This document shows positions 44,520 through 57,239 of a stretch of DNA of 64,000 nt, in pieces. The notes beneath the pieces were generated by a model. It worked only from the letters and a program-made list of their open reading frames with translations, ran no database searches and had not been told where the DNA came from. The position numbers and the translations under genes were made by a program. The stretch comes from Sabellastarte sp. h YS-2021 (taxonomy: Eukaryota; Annelida; Polychaeta; Sabellida; Sabellidae): assembly GCA_964017235.1 (NCBI GenBank), contig OZ024936.1, positions 30,092,040-30,156,039 of the forward strand, in the 5' to 3' direction. Position 1 is the first letter of the stretch; each line of letters opens with the position of its first letter.

Positions 44520-45765
44520 TTATCTCCCGCCGGCCGATAGGCCCGATACCGGAGATTATAAAATGCCCTCTGTCCGTGCGTCTGTTCGTCATGTTTTTAC
44601 AAAAGCCTTTCTATCTCTTAAAATATTATAGCTAGAGCTTCCAAATTTGCAGGATAAATGCATCATTGGAAAAACTTGCCTGGGAATGTTTTTCGGCTGA
44701 TTCGGAAAAACAAGGTGGCCGCCACAGGTGTTAAAAAGATGGCTGCCATGGCTTTTTTTAAAGGTGTTCTGCCATGGGGTTTTTTTACGTTGATTTAGAT
44801 GGCTGCCATAAATGTGTAGTTGCACTTTTATACAGCCTAAAAATAGTCTGCTTGGTATTTTTCAGACCTAGGTCCATAGCTAAGTGAGTAATAGCAATGG
44901 TGGCTACTTTCATCAAAGTGCTCATAACTCCAAAACGACTGCATTTAGAGCATTTCTGTAAAATATGTTGTTCAGCTACTTTCTCCATGCCTACAAGATG
45001 GTACCATTTTTAGGGGTCTATCCTGATAGGTAAGTGAGTAATAGCTATTTTCAGTTTTTAACAATGACCATGAAATGAGATTATATTTTTCATGAGTAAA
45101 TTGCTTTTATCTTTGTAACTGTTACTCACAATATTGGTCTCAAATATGTTGTTGAACAACTCCTTCATGTACTATATCATGGTGAGGTTTCCGAGGTGTA
45201 GCACCATAGCTAGCTGAGTAATAGCTACACTAAGTTTAACATTTGAAATTCAGCAAGTCACTTATAACTCAAAAACTATTGAATATAGAGGATTTTTGTC
45301 AAATATGTTGTTTATCTACTTTTTGATGTACTGTGTTGTGGTGAATTTTCAGAGCTGTAAGTCCACAGCTAACTGAGTAATAGCTACTTTTAAATTTCTT
45401 AATTTCAACATTAAATAAATCACTTATACCTCCAAAACTATTGAATTTAGGGAATTATTGTCAAATATGTTAATCGGTTACTTTTTAATGTTCTGTGTCG
45501 TGGAAAAGTTTCAGAGCTATATTTCCGTAGCTGAGTAATGGCTACTTTGAATTTTAACAATGAGTAATCACTTATAACTCCAAAACTATTAAATTTAGAG
45601 AATTATTGTCAAATATGTTGTTCACTTACTATTTGATGAACTGTGTCATGGGAAATTTTCACAGCTGTATCTCCATAGCTACCTAAGTAATAGCTACTTT
45701 AAGGGTTTCCATGGAGTAAAACACCTTTAACAGCAAAAATGTTGCTGGTCAGTATCAGGTTCTTG
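44520..45765. repeat. Diverged tandem repeat of about 160 bp, six copies
   Basis: gagtaatagctac-type motifs occur near 44886, 45035, 45215, 45374, 45533 and 45685 (spacings 149-180), each followed by a cttataactccaaaactatt-type segment and caaatatgttgtt. The array is preceded by a GC-rich segment (cccgccggccgataggcccg at 44527) and two ggccgcca/ggctgcca motifs like those in the 169-bp monomer. It may be an old Helentron-like element, but no terminal hairpin was found. Confidence 0.7.
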
Positions 45766-46038
45766 GGGTAACTGTTAGGTGCCCTATCATTTCTGTAGCT
45801 CTTCTGCTGCCTCTCCGGCCCTTCATAATTCTGATTGTTTTTTAAGCAAACTTTTAAGCTAGACGTTTGTAACTTGGTTTAACAGGAAGTACTGCTTACG
45901 CCTCTGTTTTTCCTGATGTTAATAGCCAATGGAAATACAGTCTGTAGTTTGATTGGGCACAAGGAAGAACACACAAATTTTTCATAATATGTCATTGCCA
46001 GGATAAACCCCAATGCAAGTCTGATGTGCAAAGCCTTA

Positions 46039-46562
46039 ATACCCCTGTCACACTACAGGCGATACATCCTTCAGTTAGAAGTTTTATTCGGCAGCAAAAC
46101 CACCTCCCAGGATACCTCATATCTTCTGAGATTTTCAGTGTTCACTGATATGGCTACTGATCGATTACAGTTTGTAACCATCATTATGACAGTAGGATGA
46201 CAGTACTACATATTTTGGTCAGCGAGAGGCAACCTCCATTAACCTAAACTCACCTTCGGTAGTCGACAGACAAAAGAACATGTGCTACCGAAACATGACT
46301 GAGTCACAACCTTATATAAACTGAGGACCAGGCCTTCAGTTACTGCATGAAATTTTTACCTGCAAAATGTCATGGTGAGAAATCCAGAGGGGGGAAATTT
46401 TAAACATTTTAAAATTTCCGTGGAACACTCAAGGAATAGAACGGTTGGCTACTGTATCACAAGTTCGCATACGGATGTCAGACAGTAGTTGAATGATAGG
46501 GGCATTTTATCTAATGCCTATAACTGCAGGTTATACTACCTGTAGTGTGAAAGGGGTATAAG
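46039..46562. mobile_element. MITE family M, copy 2 (both ends present)
   Basis: Left end taccccctgtcacactacag (approximate) and right end ctgtagtgtgaaaggggta are terminal inverted repeats of about 20 bp. About 520 bp long, non-coding. The best-preserved copy of a four-copy family in this window. Confidence 0.78.
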
Positions 46563-46716
46563 CAAGGTTAGTCTGGTGCAAAAAGTTTACCTTGTAAGCC
46601 AAGAAAATCAGTCTTCTGTTAAGGTAGATACAGTTTGGCATGGTTCTGTACGCCAGCCAATGGCATAAAACTACCAGTTTCTGCATTTTCATTATGAAAT
46701 ATTTGACACGGTAATA

Positions 46717-46925
46717 TAGGGGACACGGTGATGCAGTGGTAACACACTCACCTCCCACCTCTGAGGTCAGCAGTTCTAACTCAGAACCCTATGTGGGAAA
46801 AATGGTAGTTTCTTGCCGATGGTCGTCAGTTAACAGTATAGTACCTTGACCAACTGTATGTACTGGTTTCATCTGCCCATAACCTACATTGTTGAATGCG
46901 ACGTTAAACCCCAATCAAATAAATT
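46717..46925 (+). mobile_element. tRNA-derived SINE, family S
   Basis: ggacacggtgatgcagtggt (A-box region), a degenerate B box (gcagttctaactcagaaccc), then the body tgccgatggtcgtcagttaa and accttgaccaactgtatgta, ending with gcgacgttaaaccccaatca. Near full length. Confidence 0.82.
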
Positions 46926-48892
46926 GACACAGTTATACATAATATAATTTCAGATTTTTGAAGAATTCTGCATTATCATTATGTAATGAATAATTTTATA
47001 GCACTTAATCTCCTTTATCTGACAGACTCAGAATTGAGTTTGAGCCTGCACTGCTTTGGTAGTATTTCACTTTACTTTTATAGGAGAGAGTTTAAGTGTG
47101 ACACTAAGAGTTTGAGTTTGGCATGTTTTATGAATAACCACCAAAACGTTTATCTTCAATCTTGACCACTTACCAAACTAAACCAATAATAAAAAATACA
47201 TGTAGTAAGACAGGCATTGTGGATTTTCAACAGCAATTCATTAACTAATACGGCCTCGGGCCTTATCGCCTTTAGGTTTTACTCAATCATATTGCACTGC
47301 TGAAAACTTATAAAGCCCTACAAATTCATGACATTGTACTTATGTCAGACTTCGTCAGACTTCATTTAGAGAAGTTGTGTAGAAGGTTTTCCTGGCTCTA
47401 ACTAGTGCTATATCAGCAAATTACATGTGGTACATTATTTTCCAGCAGAGTTAAGTCAATTGACTTATGTTTTTATGTCAAAAATGATATATTTAGGTAA
47501 AAAAAAATCATCTAACTGTTTTATCATATAATGCAGAAACAGGTGATGTTTTAACAACCAACACTTAAGTCAAAGGTAAGTGCTTCAACTCTAACTAAAC
47601 AGCAAAGGACAGATGGCAATTAAACCCCTAGGTCCCACCTTATTATGCAGTCATTTCTATATCTATCTGATTTTCACTTTACGACCTCTTTCTCTTGCTT
47701 CCTAAAAGAGACTTACCTTGGTCAAACTCTATTCACACAAGCATATTTCCATGAATACCCTTTAAAAAAAGTTTTATGTTTTTGAAACTTTGTTGTAATC
47801 CATTAAATTGTATTCAGTCATGTATATGTCTGTATATTATAACTTTAGAAGTTATTGTATATCCACCAAAATACAAAATCATACATCTAAAAATGAACTG
47901 TCATTGCTTTATGTTATGTAAGCAAAATTTCTCTTGCCAAAACAAACAAAAGCAGCTTGCTTTGTGTGATATTCTCCAATACTGACTAGTAACACCTTGC
48001 ACTATAAATACTTATTGTTATATATGATACTGTCCTGTATTATTCAAGTGTCCCCAGCACACAAGTCTTAACAAATACCATGCATAATTAACCTGACTGA
48101 CATTTGTAAACACTGACACCTTAATTTACAAATTACATTAGACAGATTAATCAGCTTTATATATGGCTTTCATATAAATAAACTCCATGCTGGTTTTATG
48201 CTATGTCATATGCTTACAATATGGACAGACATTACACATTTGCACCAAAACATTCATATCTCTCACAAGAAAAAGGTATTATGTTGAAGCATTTCCGAAG
48301 ATCAATCAAGTTATAGAGCTCACACAATGGACACAAAAACACTCATTCTAATAAAGTTGAGGCTACCTTATTTATAGCTAAGTTTGAAACATTAAACCAT
48401 TCTTGTTTGCCATAATATAACAGCATATTAGTGTCTTCTTTTAAATGATATTTTGCAAGTCATAACCATATTATAGCTGATGAAGTATGGCTAATATTTA
48501 TTCTGGTTAGATTAAGTGATAGCAGTTTACACTGTAAGTACAAGATAAACATAGTCACTATTCAAGGTACGATCCAGTATCAACATGGGAAATCATATAG
48601 CTATGGCATGCATTTAAGTATTGATTGGTACACTGTCGGATTGATTGAACAGACATGCTTGTTTTCCGGTTAATTAATTGTATGTGGCTTAAAATACTAC
48701 AGTTTGTTTATCATATTAATTATACTATTAGTAACTTGTTTTCAGATTAAAGTTCATTTGCACGTTTATAACAGGTGCAGTAGTAACTGTGACAGGTTTT
48801 CACTGTGAACAATGTATTCAGTTAGTCTGGAAACAGCCCCAAAACAGGAATACATTTATTTATCATTGCATGTAATGCTTTTCAAGTGATAT
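46926..48892. other. Gene-free AT-rich sequence
   Basis: No exon, RNA gene or repeat recognised on either strand. Confidence 0.4.
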
Positions 48893-48936
48893 TTATGTAT
48901 TTATTTGGGTTTTAACGTTGCTTTCAACGGACATAG
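48893..48936 (-). mobile_element. SINE S tail fragment
   Basis: tgtatttatttgggttttaa followed by cgttgctttcaac is the reverse complement of the SINE tail. It directly precedes the LINE remnant. Confidence 0.5.
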
Positions 48937-49915
48937 ATAAATGGTCAACCCTGAGACCTTGCCTTGCAGTAGGGGAATATCAATCACTAGACATTCAAAA
49001 TTTCATGCTCACAAATAAATTAACACTCAATCCTGATAAAACCAAGTTTATTTTGATAGGCTCCAGAAACAACCACAAACAACTCCGTCCTCGCTTCCCA
49101 ATCAATACACTTGGTAATCAGGTCTCACCAGCACAAAGTGTCAGGAACCATCGGAGTAGTGTTCGATTCTAATTTCACTCTCTCAGACCATGTGTCACAG
49201 GTCATAAAGTCTACCAGAATTCATGCTAGAGACCTCTTCTAGACCTTAATACATCAGTTCTCTCAGCAAATGCTTTGGTGAGCAGCAGATTAGACTATTG
49301 CAATTCTCTGTTATATCACTACACTGATTTTGAGTTTAGGAGATTGCAGCGGGTCTAAGATTCACTCTGCAGGGTTCCCTTAAATTCTCACACATTACCC
49401 CTCAACTGAAAAAACTCCACTGGCTCCCTGTCAGGCACAGGGTACAATTTAAAATAGGCCTCACTACATACAAAATGCTCAACCAAGGTCAACCAGCTTA
49501 CCTAAGAGAATTAATTCACCCCTACACCTCTTCGAGGAATACAAGGCAAAGCAAACCCCAAACTTAAGTTCCTCCATACCCCAAATTTTGATTGTAGAGT
49601 TCATAAATGAATCAAACACTTTTCTAATTCTCTCAGTCACTATGCCCAAGTTCTTTGGAACTTCTTTCCCTTCCAAATAAGAAATAGCCCCTCTGTAGCA
49701 TCATTCAGGAAACATCTTAAATCCCACCTCTTCAACTCCATTTTCCCAACTTAGTCTCCTTCCCTCTTGGTCACACCCATAACTCTGGATCACTGACCTT
49801 GAACGCCCATTGACTCTCCTTACAATTTCTGTTAACCAGGACACTGAGTTCCCCTTTGTGGGGAAGATATTGCGCCTGCAGAGCAGTAGATTTGATTTGA
49901 TAGAGCTATACTTAT
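48937..49915 (+). mobile_element. CR1/L2-like LINE, 3' remnant of ORF2
   Basis: Conceptual fragments in shifting frames follow the C-terminal half of a CR1/L2-type reverse transcriptase: NKLTLNPDKTKFILIGS (49011-49060), a SRLDYCNSLLY-like segment near 49285, LKKLHWLPVRHRVQFKI (about 49407-49455) and a FRKHLKSHLFNSIFP-like end (49705-49748). The 3' UTR after it matches the LINE nested at 22366-22592. Several frameshifts and stops, so it is inactive. Confidence 0.78.
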
Positions 49916-50048
49916 GCAGTTGGGATGGGTTGATTAGCACCTTGAGCCCTATAAATGAATGAGATATTGTACTGAGTATAAACATATACTAATGTATCAA
50001 TATATTTTAGTCAAATTATAAATGGATTATTATTGTTATAACCTAAAC

Positions 50049-50340
50049 CAAGAAGGTTATGCAAATGGCAGCATCTGTTTGTCTGTTTCTTTGTTTGTTT
50101 GCAAAATAATCCACAAAGTTATTTATGGATTTTGATGAATTTTCAGGAAATATCAACAATGATATGTAATATACAAACAAGTGTATCATAAACAAATGAT
50201 TACATTTGGATGGTGATCTTGATCACCTTCAGGACGCAGGAATTGCTTATAAGATTTCTCTATCATTGCACTGGTAAGTAATATTGGAGATGTGTTGGGT
50301 CTTGAGGGAGGTAAGTACTCTGCCAATGGTCTTGCTTTAT
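50049..50340 (+). repeat. Dispersed repeat (tctgccaag family), copy 3
   Basis: ccaagaaggttatgcaaatg, tctgtttctttgtttgtttg, gatttaatgaattttcagga-like and ggatggtgatcttgatcacc appear in the order of copy 1 at 10829, and the copy ends in gggaggtaagtactctgcc. Right and left ends are loosely complementary (accaagaaggtt / gggaggtaag). Confidence 0.6.
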
Positions 50341-50835
50341 TTGGGGTAAAGAAGGTCAGATAAATATTGCTATTAAATACATAACATTTTATGTGTACAC
50401 TTCTTCAAATATTACTACATAAAAAGGTTTGGTCATTATTTGCAAACATAGAAAAAATGTTTGCATTGTAAATATTATCATTAAATAAGAGCTTACACAG
50501 ATTGTCATAAAATAAATTGACATTCAGGCATGATGTAATAGCCTTTGTTAGGCCCATTGGTATTTTTATAACAAAAATCACCCATCTTGTTAAGAAAAAA
50601 TACTGCCATCTTACAGTCCACACTTTAGAGCAAGCTATTAAAATCCCCAGAAATGACCTCACGGAGCGTGGGAGGTACATCAAATCACAGTCTGATTATA
50701 TAGCCCCATTTTGACATGTGGCTACGAGTGTCTTTTCCTAAGTTATCACAAAGGAGGTATCTGAATTTGGACAAGACTTAAAGCTGTTACCTATGTGATC
50801 GATGTGATTTCTTTGGGTTTAAGGTCACTTTCAAT

Positions 50836-50937
50836 TGTTTCTATAGGTTATATCATAACGTGTAGTTTTAGGGGCACAGAAAACCAGTACATACTAGTTG
50901 GTCGAGATTTATCACTGCAAACTGCTGTGTATTGGTA
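50836..50937 (-). mobile_element. SINE S fragment
   Basis: cacagaaaaccagtacatac and tagttggtcgagatttatca read as the reverse complement of the SINE body (ttgaccaactgtatgtactg region). Confidence 0.55.
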
Positions 50938-51017
50938 AGGAATTGACAAGTCTATCTGGTGTCTACGTGCTAGTGGACCTGGTAATGGTATTTCAGTTGT
51001 ATTATTGTATTGTGCCT

Positions 51018-51515
51018 TCTGCCCTTTTCACACTACAGGCGGCCAGTCCCAAGGTTAGAAGTTTTACTCGGTGGACCCACCTCACCCCATTTTGTCTGAG
51101 TTCTTTACACTACAGGTTGTGTAATTTGTGGTAAAAGGCGTTTGGAGAAGTGCCCCTGTCCTTCAACAACTGTCCAAGATTTGTATGTGATCTTGTGTCA
51201 CAGCGGTGAAACGTCCAATACCTCAACTCACCTTATGTTTGCCGCATTATACCAAAAGAGGACTGAGTCACAACCTTTTATACACCATGGACCACACCTT
51301 GGTTAACGCAGTAAGAAATTCATAGGCACATGCGCGTAATCGTCTACACCTGCTCATAGTATGAAATCAGAGGTGGAAATTTTAGATTTTTTTTAAAGCA
51401 ACCGTCGGACTCACAAGGTAATGGACGTTTTACCACTGTGTCACAAGGTGCCATATGAACCTTAGACGTAGTTGTAGAACAGGGGTGTTTCACTCATTGC
51501 CTATAACTGTGGGGG
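51018..51515. mobile_element. MITE family M, copy 3 (right end eroded)
   Basis: Begins gcccttttcacactacaggc and keeps the internal marks agaagttttactcggtgga and ttcataggcacatgcgcgt. A second internal copy of the end motif, tttacactacaggttgtg, occurs at 51104. Confidence 0.72.
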
Positions 51516-52312
51516 ATACCTTGACCTTAAATGCTGGTAAGCCAGCAACAGGCTATTTGTATGATGAATTAATCCATTTAGCTTCATGACAAAACATGGA
51601 TGATTACTTTCACCATGGATATAACCCTGGAAATAACAAAGGACAGAATTCCTTGTATCAATACTAAAATGACTATCATTACACACAGAGCTATTGACAT
51701 CAAATTGTGTTTTCACTCCCTCGGCATACGTCCTTTGTGAGCTGGACAAAAAGGTGGGAAATTCACAGAAACCTTAAACATTTAGGCTTTTTATAGTTTT
51801 CTATTTATGCTTATGAGGAAGATAAAAATTAAAGGATTGTGTAAAAAATCTACCTGATTTTAAATATATATTTAGTTTTTACAATACAAAGGTATTAAAA
51901 CTAGTGTACAAATTTTACATGACAAATACAATGTCTACCTTTGAAGTTTATAAGTTTGAAGTGTGACACTGATAAAAAAACAGGCTTGTCATTATACCTC
52001 ATTTATCAGCAAGTGGCAACTCAAAGAGATCCATTCTTAATGGGTTTCCAAAACAATCTGAGCTGAGATCACGTGTTCTCAGGAATAGCAGAATGGTTGT
52101 CAAAGGATTGCAAAATTGTCATAAAAGGCGAACCTGACTATAAACTGAATGTGTACACACCATTCCTATCCCACTGTTTTCAGAGGTTCACAAATTTTTG
52201 TATTGATAAAACACATGTTATTATTGTGACATGTATTCACATAGCCTTGCTTAGGGTTAAAACTTGTACCATATCTTTATCAACCCTGTACAGAAATACT
52301 TGGTATTCATAA

Positions 52313-52818
52313 TGCCCCTTTCATAACACAGGCATTTATGTCCCGTGGTTACAGGTGTTCCTCGGCAGCAGAACCACCTCCCAGGTTGCCCCATTTGTCC
52401 GAGATGTTCACACTACAGGTGTTGTAACTCATGGTTATAGGCATTTGGTGAAATGCCCCTGTCCTTCAACTACCGTCGGATGGTGGTATGTGACCGTGTG
52501 TCAAGATGGCGAAACGTCCATGTATCTCCACCAAAAGTCTTATTACACCTATGTACACCATGGACCACACCTTTGCTTACTCTAGTAAGAAATTCATATG
52601 TGCACACACAAAATCATCTGCGCATGCTCACGGTACCAAATTCAGAGGTGGAAATTTTAAACATTTCAAAACTTTCATAGGATACACAAGGTAATGGTCG
52701 GTTCACCATTGACTTGGAAGTTTGCAAACGGACATCAGGCGGTGATCCAAGGACAGGGACATTTCACCAAATGTGGCTTATCACGTGTGATACTGCTTGT
52801 AGTGTGAAAAGGGTATAA
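52313..52818. mobile_element. MITE family M, copy 4 (both ends present)
   Basis: Left end tgcccctttcataacacagg, right end cttgtagtgtgaaaagggta. The internal subterminal copy of the end motif (gttcacactacaggtgttg) at 52407 is shared with copies 1 and 3. Confidence 0.75.
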
Positions 52819-53562
52819 AGTACTCGTTCATGAGAGTACTTTTAGCAAAATGTTGATGTAACTGAAATTGTATTAAGTTTCCTTAATTATAAAGAAACAT
52901 AAGACTCAAGCAATACTAGTATTCAAATTTTACATCCAATTATTCAGTTAAACAAGATAAAATGTTGCTTTGGACACAAAAACAACAATATCATTGGTTA
53001 CTATGTACAATATATTTGTGTTTGCTCATAACTTAACAATGTGGTATATTTCATTATATTCTTGACATATACAAGGGAAAAACCTTCCCAATGACATACA
53101 CGAAAAATATGTATAACAAATGAAGATGTCAATACATACCGGTGTGTAGACATCATACATCACATTCTGTCTAATCAGGGATACTTTTACTTTTATTATC
53201 TGTAAGTAAAATAAGTCTATTTTTACCAAAAGAATACAAAAATAGCTGTGAAACGGAGCCACAGTTACACTCAAAAAATAAATATCAAAAGTTCAGTTCT
53301 TGAGAATTCTCTGTCATTATGTAGAATGGGTTTTAACTGAGCATACAAAAAATAACAACAGAACTTCCCTATAATTTGTTCCAGTACAGTTCATTGTGGA
53401 TAATAATATATTTACTGGTACAAATCTTCATCATACTAATTAATATTATTTTAACATAATTAGCCAAAATTTCTTTTTATCTTGATATTAACACCAAAGT
53501 TTAATTCAACATGAAAAGAAATTCTAAAGATTTGAAATCAAGCAGAACCTTTTTTTAGTGTT

Positions 53563-53690
53563 TTTTGTCACTGGACTTTCATGTACTGTGGCGTAGCCTG
53601 ATGAGTACCTGTCTCATCACTGAAATTAAGCAGCAATAGGCTACTTTAATACTTGGACTGGTGTCAGGTACTCTTGATTTATATAAGGGT
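53563..53690 (+). mobile_element. 5S rRNA-derived SINE, copy 2
   Basis: gtacctgtctcatcactgaa, attaagcagcaataggctac and atacttggactggtg follow 5S rRNA order. The 5' flank tggactttcatgtactgtgg is shared with copy 1. Downstream of the 5S part the two copies diverge. Confidence 0.75.
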
Positions 53691-53827
53691 AAAATATAAG
53701 ACTTTCGTTTTCTGTATAAGATTTATTTTTTATTTAAACTTGTCACTGTATTCTATTTCTTGTGCCTAAAATAACACATACAAACACAGACAACCTACAT
53801 TCATTCCTAGTCCATGCAAATGTGGTT

Positions 53828-54080
53828 TGAGGCCACCTTACCTTAAATTCAAATTTCTAAATCTTTCTTTAGGGTCACCTTAGGGCCACCTTAAACTTTA
53901 ACTTATTTGGCTTGATTTATGGTGGCCTCAATCTGGGAAAAGTTAACCAGATGAAAATGTTATTGTCATTGGTGTAATTGTATATATAAAATAGTTTAGA
54001 TGTCTTGATTTTAAATAAATTATATTATCCCCATTCAGTCTTTAAATCTTACATTCCTTCATAATCTGGGGCAATGTGGG
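53828..54080. repeat. About 255-bp direct repeat, first copy
   Basis: From gtggtttgaggccaccttac to cattccttcataatctgggg. Almost identical to 56370-56625. The first 105 bp are themselves bounded by an inverted repeat (ttgaggccacc at 53831, ggtggcctcaa at about 53922). Confidence 0.9.
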
Positions 54081-56369
54081 GGTGGGTGACCAAAAGTCAC
54101 AAACCTCTCATTGCTCCAGTTATTTAAAAAACATCTCTACTTGTTAACCAAGTGTCAAAATATGATTGGATGACCTTTAACCTTTGGTCATTTGTGACCC
54201 GCGAAAATCAAATAACTCATCACTTTTGATAGGGAAGTCAGACAGGGCAGACGCCTTTTGAAATTAAAAATTTAAATCTCTCTAACCCACCCTAAAAATC
54301 ATGAACATATTACTGCTGTGAGTCTATTTTCAGATACCAGGAGGCCATTGCTGAGCAGCTCCCCTGACCCCTGGCTCTCTCCACATCCAGTTAAATACCC
54401 TACTGGAGTGAGTCCCAGTAGCTGGACGTTGAATGTGTCTTGATGGGGATGTGTTTCAGCCCCAGGGGTCAGGTTGGAGGGTATCTTGCTATATATCAGC
54501 TACTCGCGAGCATCTGACATCTAGATGCATAAAGCCAGTTTATGTGGTCATCGCACCTGATGTTTCTTTACCATCATAATAAAAACCAGCCCAGCAGCGT
54601 CATCCTCAGCGTCACTTTGCCTGTATACAGGCGTGGCAGTTTCAGTACTGCTCATTCTGCACTCATCCTGCCAGATGTAAAATCTTCACCATGTCGCGAC
54701 CATGTTCCTGGAGGACACCCTCTTCCCCTCATGGGTCTTGGATGCCATAAGGAAATTAGTGCTTGTATTGATTGGTGTTGTTTGAATATATTGTGCTATA
54801 AATTCTTAAATGCTTATATAGTGGTTTAAATGTTTTCTTGTTTTGAATTGTGTTTACTGTTTGATGTGTGGCTGGCAATCAGAAAGATTTTGAAATCAAG
54901 GTCGTCTGCTTCCCTATCAAAAGTCAAATTCACAACGGTACGGTCTTTAAGTGTTTTTAGTTTCTTAGTTGTATCTTCGTGATTCCTTACTATATAAGGC
55001 TGTCATATGGGGTAATATTTACATTATAACAAATGTTAACGATTATGTGTTATAAACTGTGTACAGTCATTGTGTCATACATTGTTATATCATAGTCACA
55101 TAGTGTATAGTGTTTGCAGCACAATAGGCTGGAGATAGCCGTGTTATAAGTGAATCTTTTTTATTATAAATGGTAAACCATCACTGTTGTATAGTATATG
55201 TCAGTTTCAGTGTATCTTAGTCACATCTGAGAGTGTGTTCATGTATTTCATCCATCAAAATTTTACTTACATCTTACATGTTATATTTTACTGTATCTTA
55301 GTTATTTTTGGTACTATGTATCGTTTTGTCATGGTCTTACAGCCATAACAGTGTAATATGTGTTGCACTCTTAACATTACATTGAATGATTATTACACAA
55401 TTGTAATTCACAATTGTGCAACTGTGTGTACTTATATGTGTTAATTTTATTGTTTCTTAGTCATCAATTGAGATTGTAATTCAGTGTTTTACATGTGGAT
55501 ACATGGCTAGCATTTCAACTGTATACATTTTAAAGTCTTATACATAATGTATGCTACATTATTGTTGTATAATTCTCATGCGGGTAAAATGCTTGACTTG
55601 CATGCATGTATGTCATAATGCACACATGTGGTAATGAGGTACATTATACTTCAACTAAACTTAGTATACATGACATGTGGTATGCATTAATTAGATAATG
55701 CACACTAATGTGTGTTTTGTGTGTATCATCCATCACTTCTTTTCAGTCCTTTGATCAGATATCAGTCTTTTACCTGACAGTTATCTCTGTGTAACATACA
55801 AGTGTATCTAGTATAACAAGTTCTAGTGATGCAACTTCATAGAAACTTTAAAATCAGTCTATATGTACTTGTATATGAAACTCAATGTCTGATAATAACT
55901 TTAGGTAATTATTGATTAAACAAGCATCCTACTTTCCATGTTCATCCATGTAAGGTTTTTAAAAAAAACATACTGGAATTCCAATTATAATTGATATTAT
56001 AACTTTGCTTGTCAATGGTACATTGGTAAATAATTAGTAAATAAAGTTGATACTTGCAATCTTGAATAATATAAAGTTTATGATGTTCATGTTATCATCA
56101 TTTTGGATTTATAGTTTCTATACAGTTAAAATAGTTACTTATGTTGGTAAATTCTCAACTTAGTAGTTGGACTTGGTGTAATTCAAATAAAAATCAATTG
56201 CCATGGGTATTGTATTAAGATACCTTTATGAACTGTAAAATCATTAGTTTATTTTATTGGCAGGGGTCTGCTTTACAATAAATAACCAATTTCATAACTA
56301 TTTTCACCCCTTGTTTAATTTAAGTATCTCACTCATTTATAGTCATATTTTAGTGTGCTTAATATAATG
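54081..56369. other. Sequence between the 255-bp direct repeats
   Basis: 2.3 kb. 54300-54780 is more GC-rich than its surroundings and has a 95-codon frame (54542-54829) that I cannot assign. 54980-56369 is AT-rich with scattered TA-rich simple sequence. No polymerase, primer-binding site or polypurine tract that would make this an LTR element was recognised. Confidence 0.45.
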
Positions 56370-56625
56370 GTAAGTGGTTTGAGGCCACCTTACCTTAAAT
56401 TCAAATTTTTAAATCTTTCTTTAGGGTCACCTTAGGGCCACCCTAAACTTTAACTTATTTGACTTGATTTATGGTGGCCTCAATCTGGGAAAAGTTAACC
56501 AGATGAAAATGTTATTGTCATTGGTGTAATTATATATATAAAATAGTTTAGATGTCTTTATTTTAAATAAATTATATTATCCCCATTCAGTCTTTAAGTC
56601 TTACATTCCTTCATAATATCTGGGG
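56370..56625. repeat. About 255-bp direct repeat, second copy
   Basis: Matches 53828-54080 with only a few differences, for example facing atttggcttg versus atttgacttg and a 2-bp insertion near the end. Confidence 0.9.
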
Positions 56626-57239
56626 TAATGTGTCACATCTAGACTTTTACGACAGTCATCATCAGATACAGAATCTTCTGAATAGACCAACAACTGCCGC
56701 ATAATATCCCAAGTGTAAAACCAGCTATAATTTAATGATGACAAATGTAAGAAAAATATACTAAGTGTACTTACAAAAGAACTAAATTATATTTATCCTA
56801 CACTTGGCTGGAAACAACAAACAGCATCTGTTAAATTCAACCCTTCAGATTGAAATATTTCCATCAACTGACCGAAAATTCAAGTAATAGACACCCTTAC
56901 ACACATTTTTCTCACTTTTCTATAATATGAAAGACAATGTGTTAAAAAAATGTTCTGTGAAAATTATTGACGTGTAAGAAGACGTTCATAATGTACCCAA
57001 GCTAAGAAAATACTTAAAACCAAAATCATAATGCCCCTATGCAAATGACAAGAAATCAAATAAGCACATAAGCCTAATGAAATATCAACACTCTAAAAAT
57101 CACTTTGTGACATAGGCCAATCCTTTTAAGTGAAAAGCCTGTCTCAACTTTTAAATCAGACAACAGATTTTTTTAAAATTTGGACTAACTACTTAAATCA
57201 ATCCTACTCATGTAATCTGCATAAATGTTAGATACTTTA

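Noticed and set aside
54542..54829. 95-codon open frame in a GC-richer segment
   Set aside because: No recognisable domain, no convincing splice context and an uneven composition; left as unassigned.
53828..56625. Complete LTR retrotransposon
   Set aside because: The direct repeats are present, but no primer-binding site, polypurine tract, gag or pol was recognised between them.
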